The position numbers were made by a program, and so were the translations under genes. From NCBI GenBank assembly GCA_026214975.1, contig CM047806.1:4625822-4689821 (forward strand): a DNA stretch of 64,000 nt, in the 5' to 3' direction. Below, one piece after another: positions 10,722-20,025 of this stretch. The notes below the pieces were generated by a model, which saw only the letters and a program-made list of their open reading frames with translations, was not told the DNA's origin and ran no database searches. The DNA is from Gentiana macrophylla. Its lineage: Eukaryota; Streptophyta; Magnoliopsida; Gentianales; Gentianaceae. Numbering within the stretch: position 1 is the stretch's first letter; the number at the start of each line of letters is the position of its first letter.

Positions 10722-13141
10722 CTTACCTACTCTGACCCTGAAGGTCATTTCCATAGGACCACATAGTATCATATAGAATAGTGTATATTTTAGGAAACAC
10801 ACTATTAATTCGCAGTGCAATGTCAACAGAGGTCAATTTCTGAAAAGAATTGATAAAAGGGTTGAAGTACTCAACAACAAGATAATACATAAATAATGGA
10901 AGAAGATAAAGTGCTTACGGTATGACCACGATGATGGTTGTAGCTGTGGTCATTAGCATAGTTAAGAACACATAAGTATGAAATGGATAATATAAGTTTG
11001 AGATCGGAACCATAACCACTATCGCCTTTAAAATTGTAAATTGCATTCAAAGGTTGTCTTTAGAGATAAATGACTTCCAACCCTTGATTTAGCTGCCCAT
11101 CAAGTAGGTAGTAAACATGGGTTCCTCAATTAACCACAATGCGAAAGCATCATTTAGAATCACGATAAAATCGACTTATGCTCCAATGGCCAGAAGAATG
11201 GATGATCGATCAACCATGTTGTTTGAATCATATGATCAGACCTGCGTGAAAGGTAAAAAACATAATCAAATATTTTATAATTGTTAATAAAACAATTAAA
11301 TCTTAGGGCAAATTTCAATATTCCATCTTCACCAAGTATATATAAGATAACAAAATCTAAATACCTTTTTAGCATTACTGGACTTGCAGTATGTATTTAA
11401 TTAGTTTTCTAATTTTGATTAAAAGGAAAATACTAGATTATTATATACTTACACTTTCTTATCTCTTAAACTCGTAATAAAAAGTGATACAACTCGGATG
11501 GCAGTTTATAAGAATCTACAAATTCCTTGTGCCAAGCTTCCTGATCTATTCTAGTCCTTGGGTTGATTAATGTAACAATAGCTTCCATAGTGGATAACAA
11601 ATCATCCAAATCTTTTTGAGCTTTAGATTTAGAAAAAAGTTCACCACTGACGCAAAATATTCTTCCTTGTCCATCATCAGTGACATACATGGAAGAATCC
11701 AGATCACCACAAGTCATCTTTGCCGAATGAATAGCATACAACCCACATAATATTTCACTGCAAATAAGGAATAACATATTAAACTAATGCAAAAAAAAAG
11801 AAAAAATAAATAAATTAATTGACTAAGGAAAAAATTAATTACCGAAAAATTGTCTGAAAGCATTCACGGATGAATTCCCACCATTTCCTTTCATTTTTAG
11901 TATTAAAATCAGTTTCTTTATTGTTACTATTAAAACAAGTCAACTTTCGCTCGAAAAATACTTGGATAGGAATAACCGGCTCAACAACATATAAGTTATC
12001 CAATGATGATTGTAGTAAAAATTCAGATTTTAATATGTTGCGCCGGCGCCGCAACATATTTTCTGACAACTGCAAATAGCGTATACTTATTAGTAAAAAC
12101 GTGAGGAAAATGGATTAAAACAAAAAACAAAACAAAATTATTGAAATTACCACTAATGATTCTGGTTCTGCGGTCTTTTGTGATGAAGAAGCCACGGTAA
12201 TAGGGGAGCATGCTACCGAGGAGGTTGAGGGGACCATGCTGCGGTCTTTTGAGGCGAAGAAGGGAGCATGCTACCGAAGAGGACTCGGCAACTAGCAGTT
12301 GGACTCGACAACTCCACGGGAGAATCGACCTTTGAAGTTGAGGAGGAGGATCGAGCTTTGAAGTTGAAGTTGAGGAAGGAGGATCGAGCTTTGAAATTGA
12401 AGTTGAGGAGGAGGATCGAGCTTTGAAGTTGAGGAGGAAGAGAGTTTATCGACTTCAATTTCCTTTATAAGTTGCTCGGCTTTTCGATTGTGATTCGACT
12501 ATTTTGGATCTAATTCAAGTATTTCCTTTATAGAATCGATTTTGCAACATTGGCGGGTTTTATCATCTATATCCTTATGGCCAAGAAGATCCTTAAACAA
12601 GCGATATGCATCCTCATGATTTGAAAGATAAAAGTTGCAAACAACTGCAAGACATTTCACAAGTATTAATTAATGTCAATCTTTGCTATTATACTGCCTT
12701 GTGCAGCACACATATATATATTAAAATGAAAACATAAATTCTCACGCTTCACGGAATAATGTTGACAAAGATTTATCGCTATGTCCGTGGGCCTTATGAA
12801 GGCCTATCAGTGCCAATGCCTCTGATCAAAACATAATTAATTAAAAAAATGACATTAATGTATTAATAATCGGAACTTGAAAACTTAAATTGTAGTTAGA
12901 AAAGATAAGAAATTTAGATCAATATAAACTCACCTTCATATCTTTCGGTCATCACATTGCAAACGATTGCACTTTCATAGATTTTAAAATTACGCATGGC
13001 ATTACCATCTATGGTGCTAATATACTCCAAGCACTTCTCATATTCTTCTCCAGAGCACAATTCATCAACTTTCTTGGATTTATCTCTCAGCTTTTTTTTT
13101 TCTTTATCTCTTCTCTTTTTTGCATCTTCTTGATCCTCCAT
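10722..13141 (-). CDS. Putative TPR-like / pseudokinase / KEN-domain protein (IRE1/RNase L-related), 7 exons
   Basis: I built this gene from GT-AG exons on the minus strand: 13141-12934, 12821-12746, 12644-12151, 12069-11843, 11757-11472, 11241-10919 and 10839-10722 (stop TAA). The start MEDQEDAKKRRDKEKK is highly charged. Exons 1-3 encode TPR-like helices (GEEYEKCLEYISTIDGNA; FYLSNHEDAYRLFKDLLG) and a Ser/Gln/Leu-rich repeated linker. Exon 4 (QSSLDNLYVV) and exon 5 (EILCGLYAIHSAKMTCGDLD) resemble the C-lobe of IRE1-type kinases, but HRD has become CGD and the DFG position reads CVSG, suggesting a pseudokinase. Exon 6 has DHPFFWPLEHKSIL, like the HPxFW start of the KEN nuclease domain, and exon 7 has RINSVFPKIYTILYDTMW. 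The reading frame has a phase problem between exons 2 and 3, a stop in exon 3 and breaks in exon 6, so it is a pseudogene or carries sequence errors. The IRE1-like reading is inferred from motifs only. Confidence 0.6.
12330..12440 (-). repeat. Short tandem repeats in KEN-gene linker exon
   Basis: A ~30-36 bp unit containing gatcgagctttgaagttga recurs three to four times. It encodes a low-complexity Ser/Gln/Leu linker in the third exon of the gene, and a change in copy number would lengthen or shorten the linker. Confidence 0.75.
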
Positions 13142-14075
13142 TGTGGTTAAGATTTATAAGCAAATCTAAACACAAACAAAACAAGATACTAATGAAACAT
13201 GTTTTCGATACCAAAAAAACATTACGATAGTGAAAATCCATAGTGTAAACCAGTATCTGCATCCGTGTCATATAGAATAAGCAGCTTTCCATAGCCACCA
13301 CAGGAAACCCCCCAATAAGCAAAAGCACAAAGCACAATATGATTTGAGGAGTAACAACAACACATAACGCACAAGAAAGAAACAGTTTGAGGAGATGACT
13401 AATCAGTGATCATTGTTATTACGAACCCTCTTTTTTTTTTTACCATAAAATCAAGAAAGAAAGAATGAAACCCGAAAATTAGTGTATTCCCACGAACCCA
13501 CCACTACTAGTGACATAGCAACTATACGCAGCTTTACGATGCCACACACCGATCAATATACGTGAACAAAGTGGATACTTACAGTAGCTATATTATATTC
13601 TATGTTGCGTATACAAGTCACCGGAAGCAAGAAGTATTATATATCTAAGTAGAACACATTTTGCAAATTGAACTACTGACCTTATGAGAAACTGAGCTTC
13701 ATGCTAATAATAGAGCATTCATGTTGGGATAGACTTCATATGTTGAGCTATTTAGAACCAAATACCAAGCACAATGTTGCTGAGAATAACTCAAAACTAA
13801 GTATGACTAAATTAATGTCAACACCGAAAGGCAACCAGAATATTATTCAACCACTTTAAGTAATCTTCAACATACTACCTATTCAATTTCAGGCAAAGTA
13901 AATAGTAGGATGCAAAATTACCGAAGCAGAATCAAGTTCAGCAAGCCTACAACAACTGATTACATATCCTAAATCGGTCCATCTTTTGTGCAGCGGTTTT
14001 TTTTTCCCGCATGATCCAAAAAGAGACCCCAGGAGTTATGATTTCCAGCTAAAATTTCACCTTTCGATTCAATAC
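13142..14075. other. Upstream region of KEN gene, no gene seen
   Basis: It presumably contains the promoter of the minus-strand KEN-type gene. It holds a T-run at 13430-13441 and no convincing coding frame. It ends at the target site aatac (14071-14075) of copia 3. Confidence 0.5.
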
Positions 14076-14196
14076 TGTGGTAATTGAGTATTGTATTGAT
14101 ATGTCAAAGTGTTACAAGATTACAGTATATATACTAGTACAAGGGTTATAAAAGTAAATACACATTAGCTAGGTATTGTTAATTATATCTTCAACA
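14076..14196 (-). repeat. 3' LTR of copia 3 (121 bp)
   Basis: It is identical to 16973-17093. On the minus strand it runs TGTTGAAGAT to TTACCACA. The purine-rich tract before it (minus strand) corresponds to 14197-14212. Confidence 0.92.
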
Positions 14197-14239
14197 CGCC
14201 CCCGCAATCCCGTGGGTAGGGAGTAGACACGGAGATTGT

Positions 14240-15052
14240 TCTTCAACATAGTAAAGCGTGGATTTCCCAAAGGCTTGGTGAGTAAATCCGCAAGTTGGTC
14301 CTTGGAAGTGAGGAAGGCAGCGTTGAGCTTCTTGGCGCAATTAGCTCGCGAACATGGTGGAAGTCGATTTCAATGTGTTTGGTGCGGCGTGGAAAACCAG
14401 GTTGTGGCGAGGTATGTGGCACCAATATTGTCACACCAAAGTCGGAGTAGGAGTGACAATGAGCATATCACGTGAAGACTACTAATCCTTTGAATTTCAG
14501 ACGCGGTGTTGGAGAGGGTCTTGTACTCGACCTCGGTGCTACTCTTAGAAAGCGGTGAGATCTTTGTTTGGGCGCCCGACTAATAAGGTTATCCCGAGAA
14601 AGATGCAATAGGCACCGATGGAGGCGGCGATTGTCGGGATCGGCCCAATCTGAGTCGAGATGCGCCTGCAGTGCGGAGAGAACGCCGGGGAGAAGAATAA
14701 GCCGTCGAGACCGTGGCTTTAAGGTAGCAAGTAAGCGTTTGGCTAGCGACCAATGATCCTCGGTAGGGGCATGCATAAATTTACTTGCCTTGTGAACCGC
14801 AAAGGCAATGTGCAGACAGTAAAGCCGAGGTATTGAAGGCCACCAACAGCGATGCGATAGAGGGCGGATCCGAGAACAAAGGACCGAGATCATAGTGCGA
14901 TCGGGGTGGGCGGCCATAGGGGTGGAACACGGTTTGGACTTATCCATGTTCGCTATACGGAGCAATTGAAAGATATACTTGCGTTGCGTGTGAAAGAGAC
15001 CATCCGGTGTATGAAAAGCTTCAAATGCCGAGAAAGTAGGAAAGAGGGACAT
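14240..15052 (-). pseudogene. Copia 3 RNase H and C-terminal RT remnant
   Basis: Minus-strand frames show ALEAFHTPDG-type sequence after a short SYFLGI-like motif, then KYIFQLLRIANMDKSKPC, HIAFAVHKASKFMHAPTEDH and SDWADPDNRR. These are the thumb/connection and RNase H landmarks of copia polyproteins. Farther down, near 14400-14350, WCDNIGA and an AKK..AAFLTSKDQLADLLTKPL-like ending appear in other frames. Several frameshifts separate the blocks. Confidence 0.75.
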
Positions 15053-15054
15053 TA

Positions 15055-15400
15055 CTATTCGGCGTCTGTTATCACTTGGCTAACATTTCACGAGGTTGGC
15101 CACGCCGCCAAATTGACATTCAAAATCGTTTCTTCATGGCAACCTTACGAGGCGGTTTATATGGCCCAACCCCAGGATTTGTCCACCACGACCATCCCAC
15201 TTATGTTTGCCGCTGAAAGCGCGATCTATATAGTGAAAGCAGGCTCACGGGCATGGTTCTCTCGCTTCATTTGATGTACTCACCTCGTTCGGCTTTCTTG
15301 GCTCTAAAAGCGGATCGTCACTCTACATTTACTCTCGGGGATCTATTCGACTTTACATTCTTATTTATGTGGATGACGTACTTATTAGGAAGTAAAATAT
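15055..15400 (+). pseudogene. Copia 3 reverse transcriptase core, inverted
   Basis: Plus-strand frames carry the RT palm region. Near 15112 QIDIQN with FLHGNL in a neighbouring frame, then AVYMAQPQDLSTTTIP and RAIY, and at 15354-15389 ILIYVDDVLI, the copia catalytic YVDD. Everything else in this element reads on the minus strand. The first RT residues lie next to the RNase H block and the YVDD end lies next to the pre-integrase block, which is the arrangement expected if this ~340-bp piece were inverted in place. Confidence 0.75.
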
Positions 15401-16867
15401 TTAAAATGCGTAAAGCAGCGAAGAACTTGGTGGGGCGGTGACCGAGGCGGTGATGCCATGGAGTGGAGGAGGAGCCGTGGGTGATGAGCATGGGCGAGGG
15501 CTACGAGGAGGGTCGCCCGAGCGGTAGAGGCCATCGTGGGCGGTGCCTTTAAGAAGAGTGGTGCCGAAAGATCCTTCACAAGAAAGAAAGAATCATGAAA
15601 TTCAAAATAAGCGAGTTGTCGGCACAAAAGCGTTGAGCGACAATAGATTTTTAGTTAGCGGGAGACACAAGCACGTTAGAAAGGTGAGTGCGTGTGAGAG
15701 GTGTGTAAAATTTAGATGAGCGAGTGTGTGATAGGCAAACACTGAGCCATCGCCAATGTGGACTTGATCGGGACCATCATAAGGTTGAAATTAATGTTTA
15801 GATTGCGAAGGTCATTGGTGAGGTGATGTGTGGCACGGTATCGGGAAGCCATTGAGTTAGGGTTGTAGTGCGGGGGTAGCATCGGCTTGAGGTGGCGAGG
15901 TTTCTGGTGGGGTTATGGGGGGTGGGGTGGGCTGCGAGTCTGTGATTCGCTATACTGTAATAACACGCATAGGCGGTATGCCTACTACTTTACATATTTG
16001 ACAAGTAATAGAAAAGTCGTTACGGTGTTATTTGGCGTGAATTACCACGTCGCGACCACGACCACCACGACCTCGATAATTTGGTGAATGACCTGCGCCA
16101 CGAGTAGTGTTGTTGTGATTGGAGCCTTTGTTAGGCCCATAATTATTATTACCATAAGTGCCACCATTATTACCAGGGGCGAGTGTAATTGGCCTGGCGG
16201 TGGAAGCGGCGATCGGGGGCCATAGCGAGAGAGGGCGGTGGCCCGAATTCGTGACTCGGTGGTGAGAAGAGCGCGTAAAGCTCATCGGGGTAATTGACTC
16301 TTTTTGAGTCACCATGGTAACGAGGAATCATATTGAGGCCCAAGGCGGCGAGTAGGTAGGATTCTGAAGTCCTCGTCGGAGAGAGGTGACCGACCATGTG
16401 TAGTTAAATGCGAAAGGTTCTTGAGTTTGAAGTAATATTGAGATCTGAGGCAGGTGATCTTACCGGGTGGAGGCCAATTATTTCGGAGTTGGACCCGATT
16501 TCTTGCGGCTTTGTGATGCAAGCGGCGTCTGTATTTATCAAATTGCGGCGGAGGTAGTTCTTTGTGTAGACTTGGAGCAACACTTCGTCAGACGATGATG
16601 AAGTTATGGTGGAAAGGATCATCGATCCGTCTTAGTCGGTGCAAGATCGGTGTCATAGTCGGGGTTGGCTTCAAGCTTTCGGCGGCGTTGAGGGCTGCGG
16701 TGGAGAGGCGATGGAGCCGTCGATAAACCATTACGCCATGGCGCGTAGATAGGGTAGAAGGCCGAGCTCTCGAGGTTGTAGTTGAGGCGTGTCAATTTGG
16801 TGACATGAATGGAAGAAGCGGGGTGTGAGCGTTGGGTAACGTTGGGCAACACCGGTGGGGCTGTCAT
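15400..16867 (-). pseudogene. Copia 3 gag, zinc-region and pre-integrase remnant
   Basis: Gag begins near 16867 with HVTKLTRLNYNLESSAFYP and continues in shifted frames with STITSSSSDEVLLQVYTKN and SDEDFRILPTRRLGPQYDS. A Gly/Asn/Arg-rich end, NYRGRGGRGRD, lies near 16060. At 15627-15480 FHDSFFLVKDLSA and, in another frame, HDGLYRL mark the GAG-pre-integrase domain. No integrase DD-E core follows. Confidence 0.7.
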
Positions 16868-16972
16868 CGTCGGACATGGTGAAGCTTGGAGGAGGGGCGG
16901 CTAGGGTTTTGTTTTTTGAAGAAGAGAGAGGGCTGAGGTTTTTTTGGAGGATGGATCAAGGCTCCGATACCA

Positions 16973-17093
16973 TGTGGTAATTGAGTATTGTATTGATATG
17001 TCAAAGTGTTACAAGATTACAGTATATATACTAGTACAAGGGTTATAAAAGTAAATACACATTAGCTAGGTATTGTTAATTATATCTTCAACA
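16973..17093 (-). repeat. 5' LTR of copia 3 (121 bp)
   Basis: It is identical to 14076-14196. It is followed by the TSD aatac at 17094-17098. Confidence 0.92.
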
Positions 17094-17504
17094 AATACCC
17101 ATAAAAAATTAACACAAAAACTTACTATACCATAAGCAAAGGCTTTTTAGAATCAGACTCAACCACCAGCAACATTGAAATAGAAATCGAAACAGCTGCC
17201 GAAAGGATTAATGAACAAATTAAAAGTAGCACATAGAGCAAACCTGTTACACAGATGCGAATGATGAACAGCTTCAGCCACGTTTAGCAGAGTTCAATTC
17301 GATCTCTGTTTCTCTTCCAATTCGATCTCTGTTTATGGATGCGAATGATGAACGCGTGAGCACGACAATGAAAATAGCGGCTAGGTTTATGTATTTGATT
17401 AAGCATACGAAAATGGAAAAAAAAAAAGCGGCTAGGTTTATGTCTTTAACCTTAATTTCATCGCCACGTAGCACCTACGTGTCATCCACGTATATATATT
17501 AAGC

Positions 17505-17845
17505 TAAATAGAGATTTTTAGTCGTCACAAAAAATATTTGTTGTCTCAAATAGTTTAAAAAATAGGCAAGAAATATCCCGGTAAAAATTTTTTGGTCTTG
17601 TTGTGACAACACAATTATTTGTTGTCTCAAAAAAAAGTTCCCGCAAAAAATTGGCAAAAACCGGGAGAATGGCGGGACATTATTTGCAACAACGTTGTCT
17701 TAAAAAATGTTATTTGTGTCAACATGTAATTTATTTCAATCGTAACATCATTTGTGTTAACATGTTGACGCAAAAAACGACTTTTTGGGTCAACTTTGTG
17801 TTGATGCAAAAACTTTCGTCTCAAAAGACATAAATTCTTGTAGTG
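17505..17845 (-). mobile_element. CACTA (En/Spm) transposon terminus
   Basis: Read on the minus strand, the right edge at 17845 starts CACTACAAGAATTTATG, the standard CACTA-superfamily terminal inverted repeat in plants. Inside it are repeated subterminal motifs (ttgttgtctcaaa near 17538 and 17610; gttgtgacaac; ttgtgtcaacatg and ttgtgttaacatg), as expected for transposase-binding repeats. I did not find the other CACTA end, so this is either a fragment or a deleted derivative with a decayed left end. No transposase frame is present. Confidence 0.6.
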
Positions 17846-17953
17846 CACCCCACCCCATACAAAGTATAAACAGAGTATAGAAAAAAGAATGCACAAGCAT
17901 AAACAAATAAATGTTACACTCTTAAAGTCTTACTCTTACCACGTTAAGAAGCT

Positions 17954-18194
17954 TGATAAAGAAAATCAGAATAGTGGAAGAGACTCTGAAAGGTAGTTTC
18001 TTATTGAATTGTTTTTTTTTTCCAATGATACAATAGAGAATTTATAGGCTTATACTACTTAGCATCTAAGCAACATTTATTACAAAGATCATATGTAATC
18101 AAAATACAATCATAAGAATCATTTAACATTAATTATAAATTATTACTGCATTAATGGTGTGATCATTTGTATCTTCAAATTTTGTTTTCTATCA
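17954..18194 (-). repeat. 3' LTR-like direct repeat of small LTR element
   Basis: It matches 18976-19211 with small indels. Shared landmarks are ttcttattgaattg, tacaatagagaattta and cttcaaattttg followed by the terminal tctatca. Confidence 0.7.
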
Positions 18195-18250
18195 CCCTCC
18201 TCAAGCGAGGCGGGGTTTGGAAATTTGAGTTTGTCTTGGCATAATTTGGA

Positions 18251-18530
18251 GGCATCTCCATTTCAGGCAGTTCTTCGGAGTCCATAGTTGTGATTTTGGA
18301 GGCATCTCCACTCCGGTTGTTCTTCGGAGTCCATAGGTGTGATATTTGTGGAGGCATCTCCACTCCGGTATACGTCTTTTCGGCTCTCCCGGAGTCCATA
18401 GTTGTGATTTTGGAGGGCATCTCCACTCCGGCGATTACTGTCGGAGTCCATAGTTGTGATTTTTTTAGTTGGAGAGGCATCTCCACTTGGTATACGTTTT
18501 GTTCGGCTCTTCCGAGTCCATTAGTTTGGA
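18251..18530 (-). repeat. Five imperfect 50-63 bp tandem repeats
   Basis: The core ggcatctccactccgg begins units at about 18251, 18301, 18353, 18416 and 18476 (spacing 50, 52, 63 and 60 bp). Most units also hold gagtccatagttgtgatttt. On the minus strand a 145-codon open frame (18612-18175) runs through the array and encodes variants of VEMP, KITTMDS and LWTP. That frame ends inside the LTR, so I do not claim it as a protein-coding gene. Confidence 0.75.
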
Positions 18531-18975
18531 GATTGATTACGATTGTGGTAGAAGAATATTTGTGACATCGGCCTCGATTGTGATTCACACTGTGACTGCA
18601 TTCTTTAATCACGTAAATAAAATAGATGTAGAACAGATACCAAAAATAAATAAATAATAGATGCTATGTATATAAGATTATTTATTTATTATGAATAATA
18701 AAAAAGTTGGAAACCGGCTAGAAAGAAAAAGGGTTTTTTTTTTTTTTCCCATGGAATTCACACGTAAAACTAAAAGCTGGATTCATCAACAACATGATAA
18801 AGGAAATAGGAATAGTGGGTTTCAAAACATAATGAATTGGTGGTATATGGAAAAGTTGATGGGGGATTATGCTTGGGAATGGGACGAGTCTAAAGAAAAT
18901 GTTAAAAAGCGGAAGAGGATCGGGCGAGGGTTCGCCGATGTTAAAGTATTTCGACCCCATGCTGCATCTACGATC

Positions 18976-19211
18976 TGTAAAGAAAATCGAGAATAGTGGA
19001 AGAAGCTACGAAATGTGGTTTCTTATTGAATTGTTTTTTCCAATGATACAATAGAGAATTTATGAAACTTATACTCTTAGCCTCTATGGCATTTATTACA
19101 AAGATCGTATGTAATCAAAATCTGATCATAAGAATCATTTAACATTAATTATAAGAATTATTCTGCATTAATGGTGTGATCAACTATATCTTCAAATTTT
19201 GTCTTCTATCA
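18976..19211 (-). repeat. 5' LTR-like direct repeat of small LTR element
   Basis: This is the partner of 17954-18194. On the minus strand it ends TTTCTTTACA, and the next bases are not an iMet-type primer-binding site. Confidence 0.7.
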
Positions 19212-20025
19212 CTTGAAGAAGATACAAAGTACTACAGAAGCCAACAAGAATCGAAGCCAAGAAGAATCGATTAGGGTTAGCAGCCGCACCCTTTCCCAGT
19301 TCTCGTTTTTCACTTTTGTGCTTTTTGCAATTGATTTTTTTAGGGTTTAGATATATTACTATAATTTACTATGTTATATTTTATTCTGCCGACACAAAAA
19401 AGTGAAAAAATTGATAGTTTTTAAAACCGTCCGGGTCGGTCTCAAACCGTCCGGGTCGCCGGTTGAACCGTCGGATTTACCGTCTGTTCTGGTTAGCTCT
19501 TTAAGTGGGCCAATTAGTGAACTGGACCAGTTGCGGCATCGGGCCACCGGTTTGGGCGATAAGTGACACCGTATTTTTCTCATTTATTGTACATTTATAT
19601 GATGAATAAGTCGTCACCTAATGTAAGAAGAAATATAATATTTCATCAATATGTGACGCTAAATTCATCACATATTCATATAATATGTGACGCTTGATGC
19701 GGATATATACAACGAAGTCTCCATGACCATGCTCATATTGTATCCTATTTTCCTCACATTTGCATATTAAGAATGATTTAGACATAATAAAATATTTCAA
19801 CAACAAAAAATAGCAAAACCAAAACTATTTGATAATTAAAATATGCATAACCGAAGAAAAGGTTTGCATTATAACAGATTAAAGAAGTATTACACATAAT
19901 AAATATTCACTAATTAACAGGTTCCAAAGAAAATGTAAAACAAACAATTAAAACAATCGAGTTCTAGTAAAGTCATAGGATTTCTATGTACCACAAGTCT
20001 CTGTGGGCTTGTACCATCATCTAAG
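19212..20025. other. Intergenic DNA with TE-like motifs, no gene
   Basis: No coding frame is supported. At 19425-19475 the phrase aaaccgtccgggtcg occurs twice. Near 19565-19700 gtgac/gtcac-rich, partly inverted sequence (atatgtgacgct at 19649 and 19688) looks like a decayed DNA transposon end, but I cannot assign it. Confidence 0.45.

Larger units (their letters stand above)
14076..17093 (-). mobile_element. Ty1/copia element 3, short LTRs, integrase core not recognised, RT block inverted
   Basis: Two 121-bp LTRs (14076-14196 and 16973-17093) read as identical base for base. They are flanked by a perfect 5-bp TSD, aatac (14071-14075 and 17094-17098). The PBS on the minus strand is TGGTATCGGAGCC at 16972-16960, directly at the LTR edge. 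Minus-strand coding remnants are gag (16867-16030), GAG-pre-integrase (about 15627-15480) and RNase H (15052-14240). The RT core at about 15060-15395 reads on the plus strand and no integrase core is seen. The element is 3.0 kb, short for copia. Identical LTRs mean it inserted recently, so the defects were probably carried in or are assembly faults. Confidence 0.88.
17954..19211 (-). mobile_element. Small non-autonomous LTR element (TRIM-like)
   Basis: A direct repeat of about 240 bp brackets ~780 bp: 17954-18194 and 18976-19211. Both start tg(a/t)aaag-like and end tctatca, giving TG...CA ends. A purine tract (cgcttgaggaggg on the minus strand, about 18207-18195) precedes the low-coordinate copy, which supports minus-strand orientation. 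There is no RT, integrase or gag that I can recognise. No clear tRNA-type PBS and no clear TSD were found, so the class is inferred from structure. Confidence 0.6.

Noticed and set aside
15055..15400. YVDD-containing plus-strand frame as a separate reverse transcriptase gene
   Set aside because: It is only the palm region and lies within copia 3 between its own pre-integrase and RNase H segments, so it is an inverted part of that element.
18251..18530. Five spaced repeats that could look like a CRISPR array
   Set aside because: Units are imperfect, abut without unique equal-length spacers, lie inside an LTR element, and the host is a plant.
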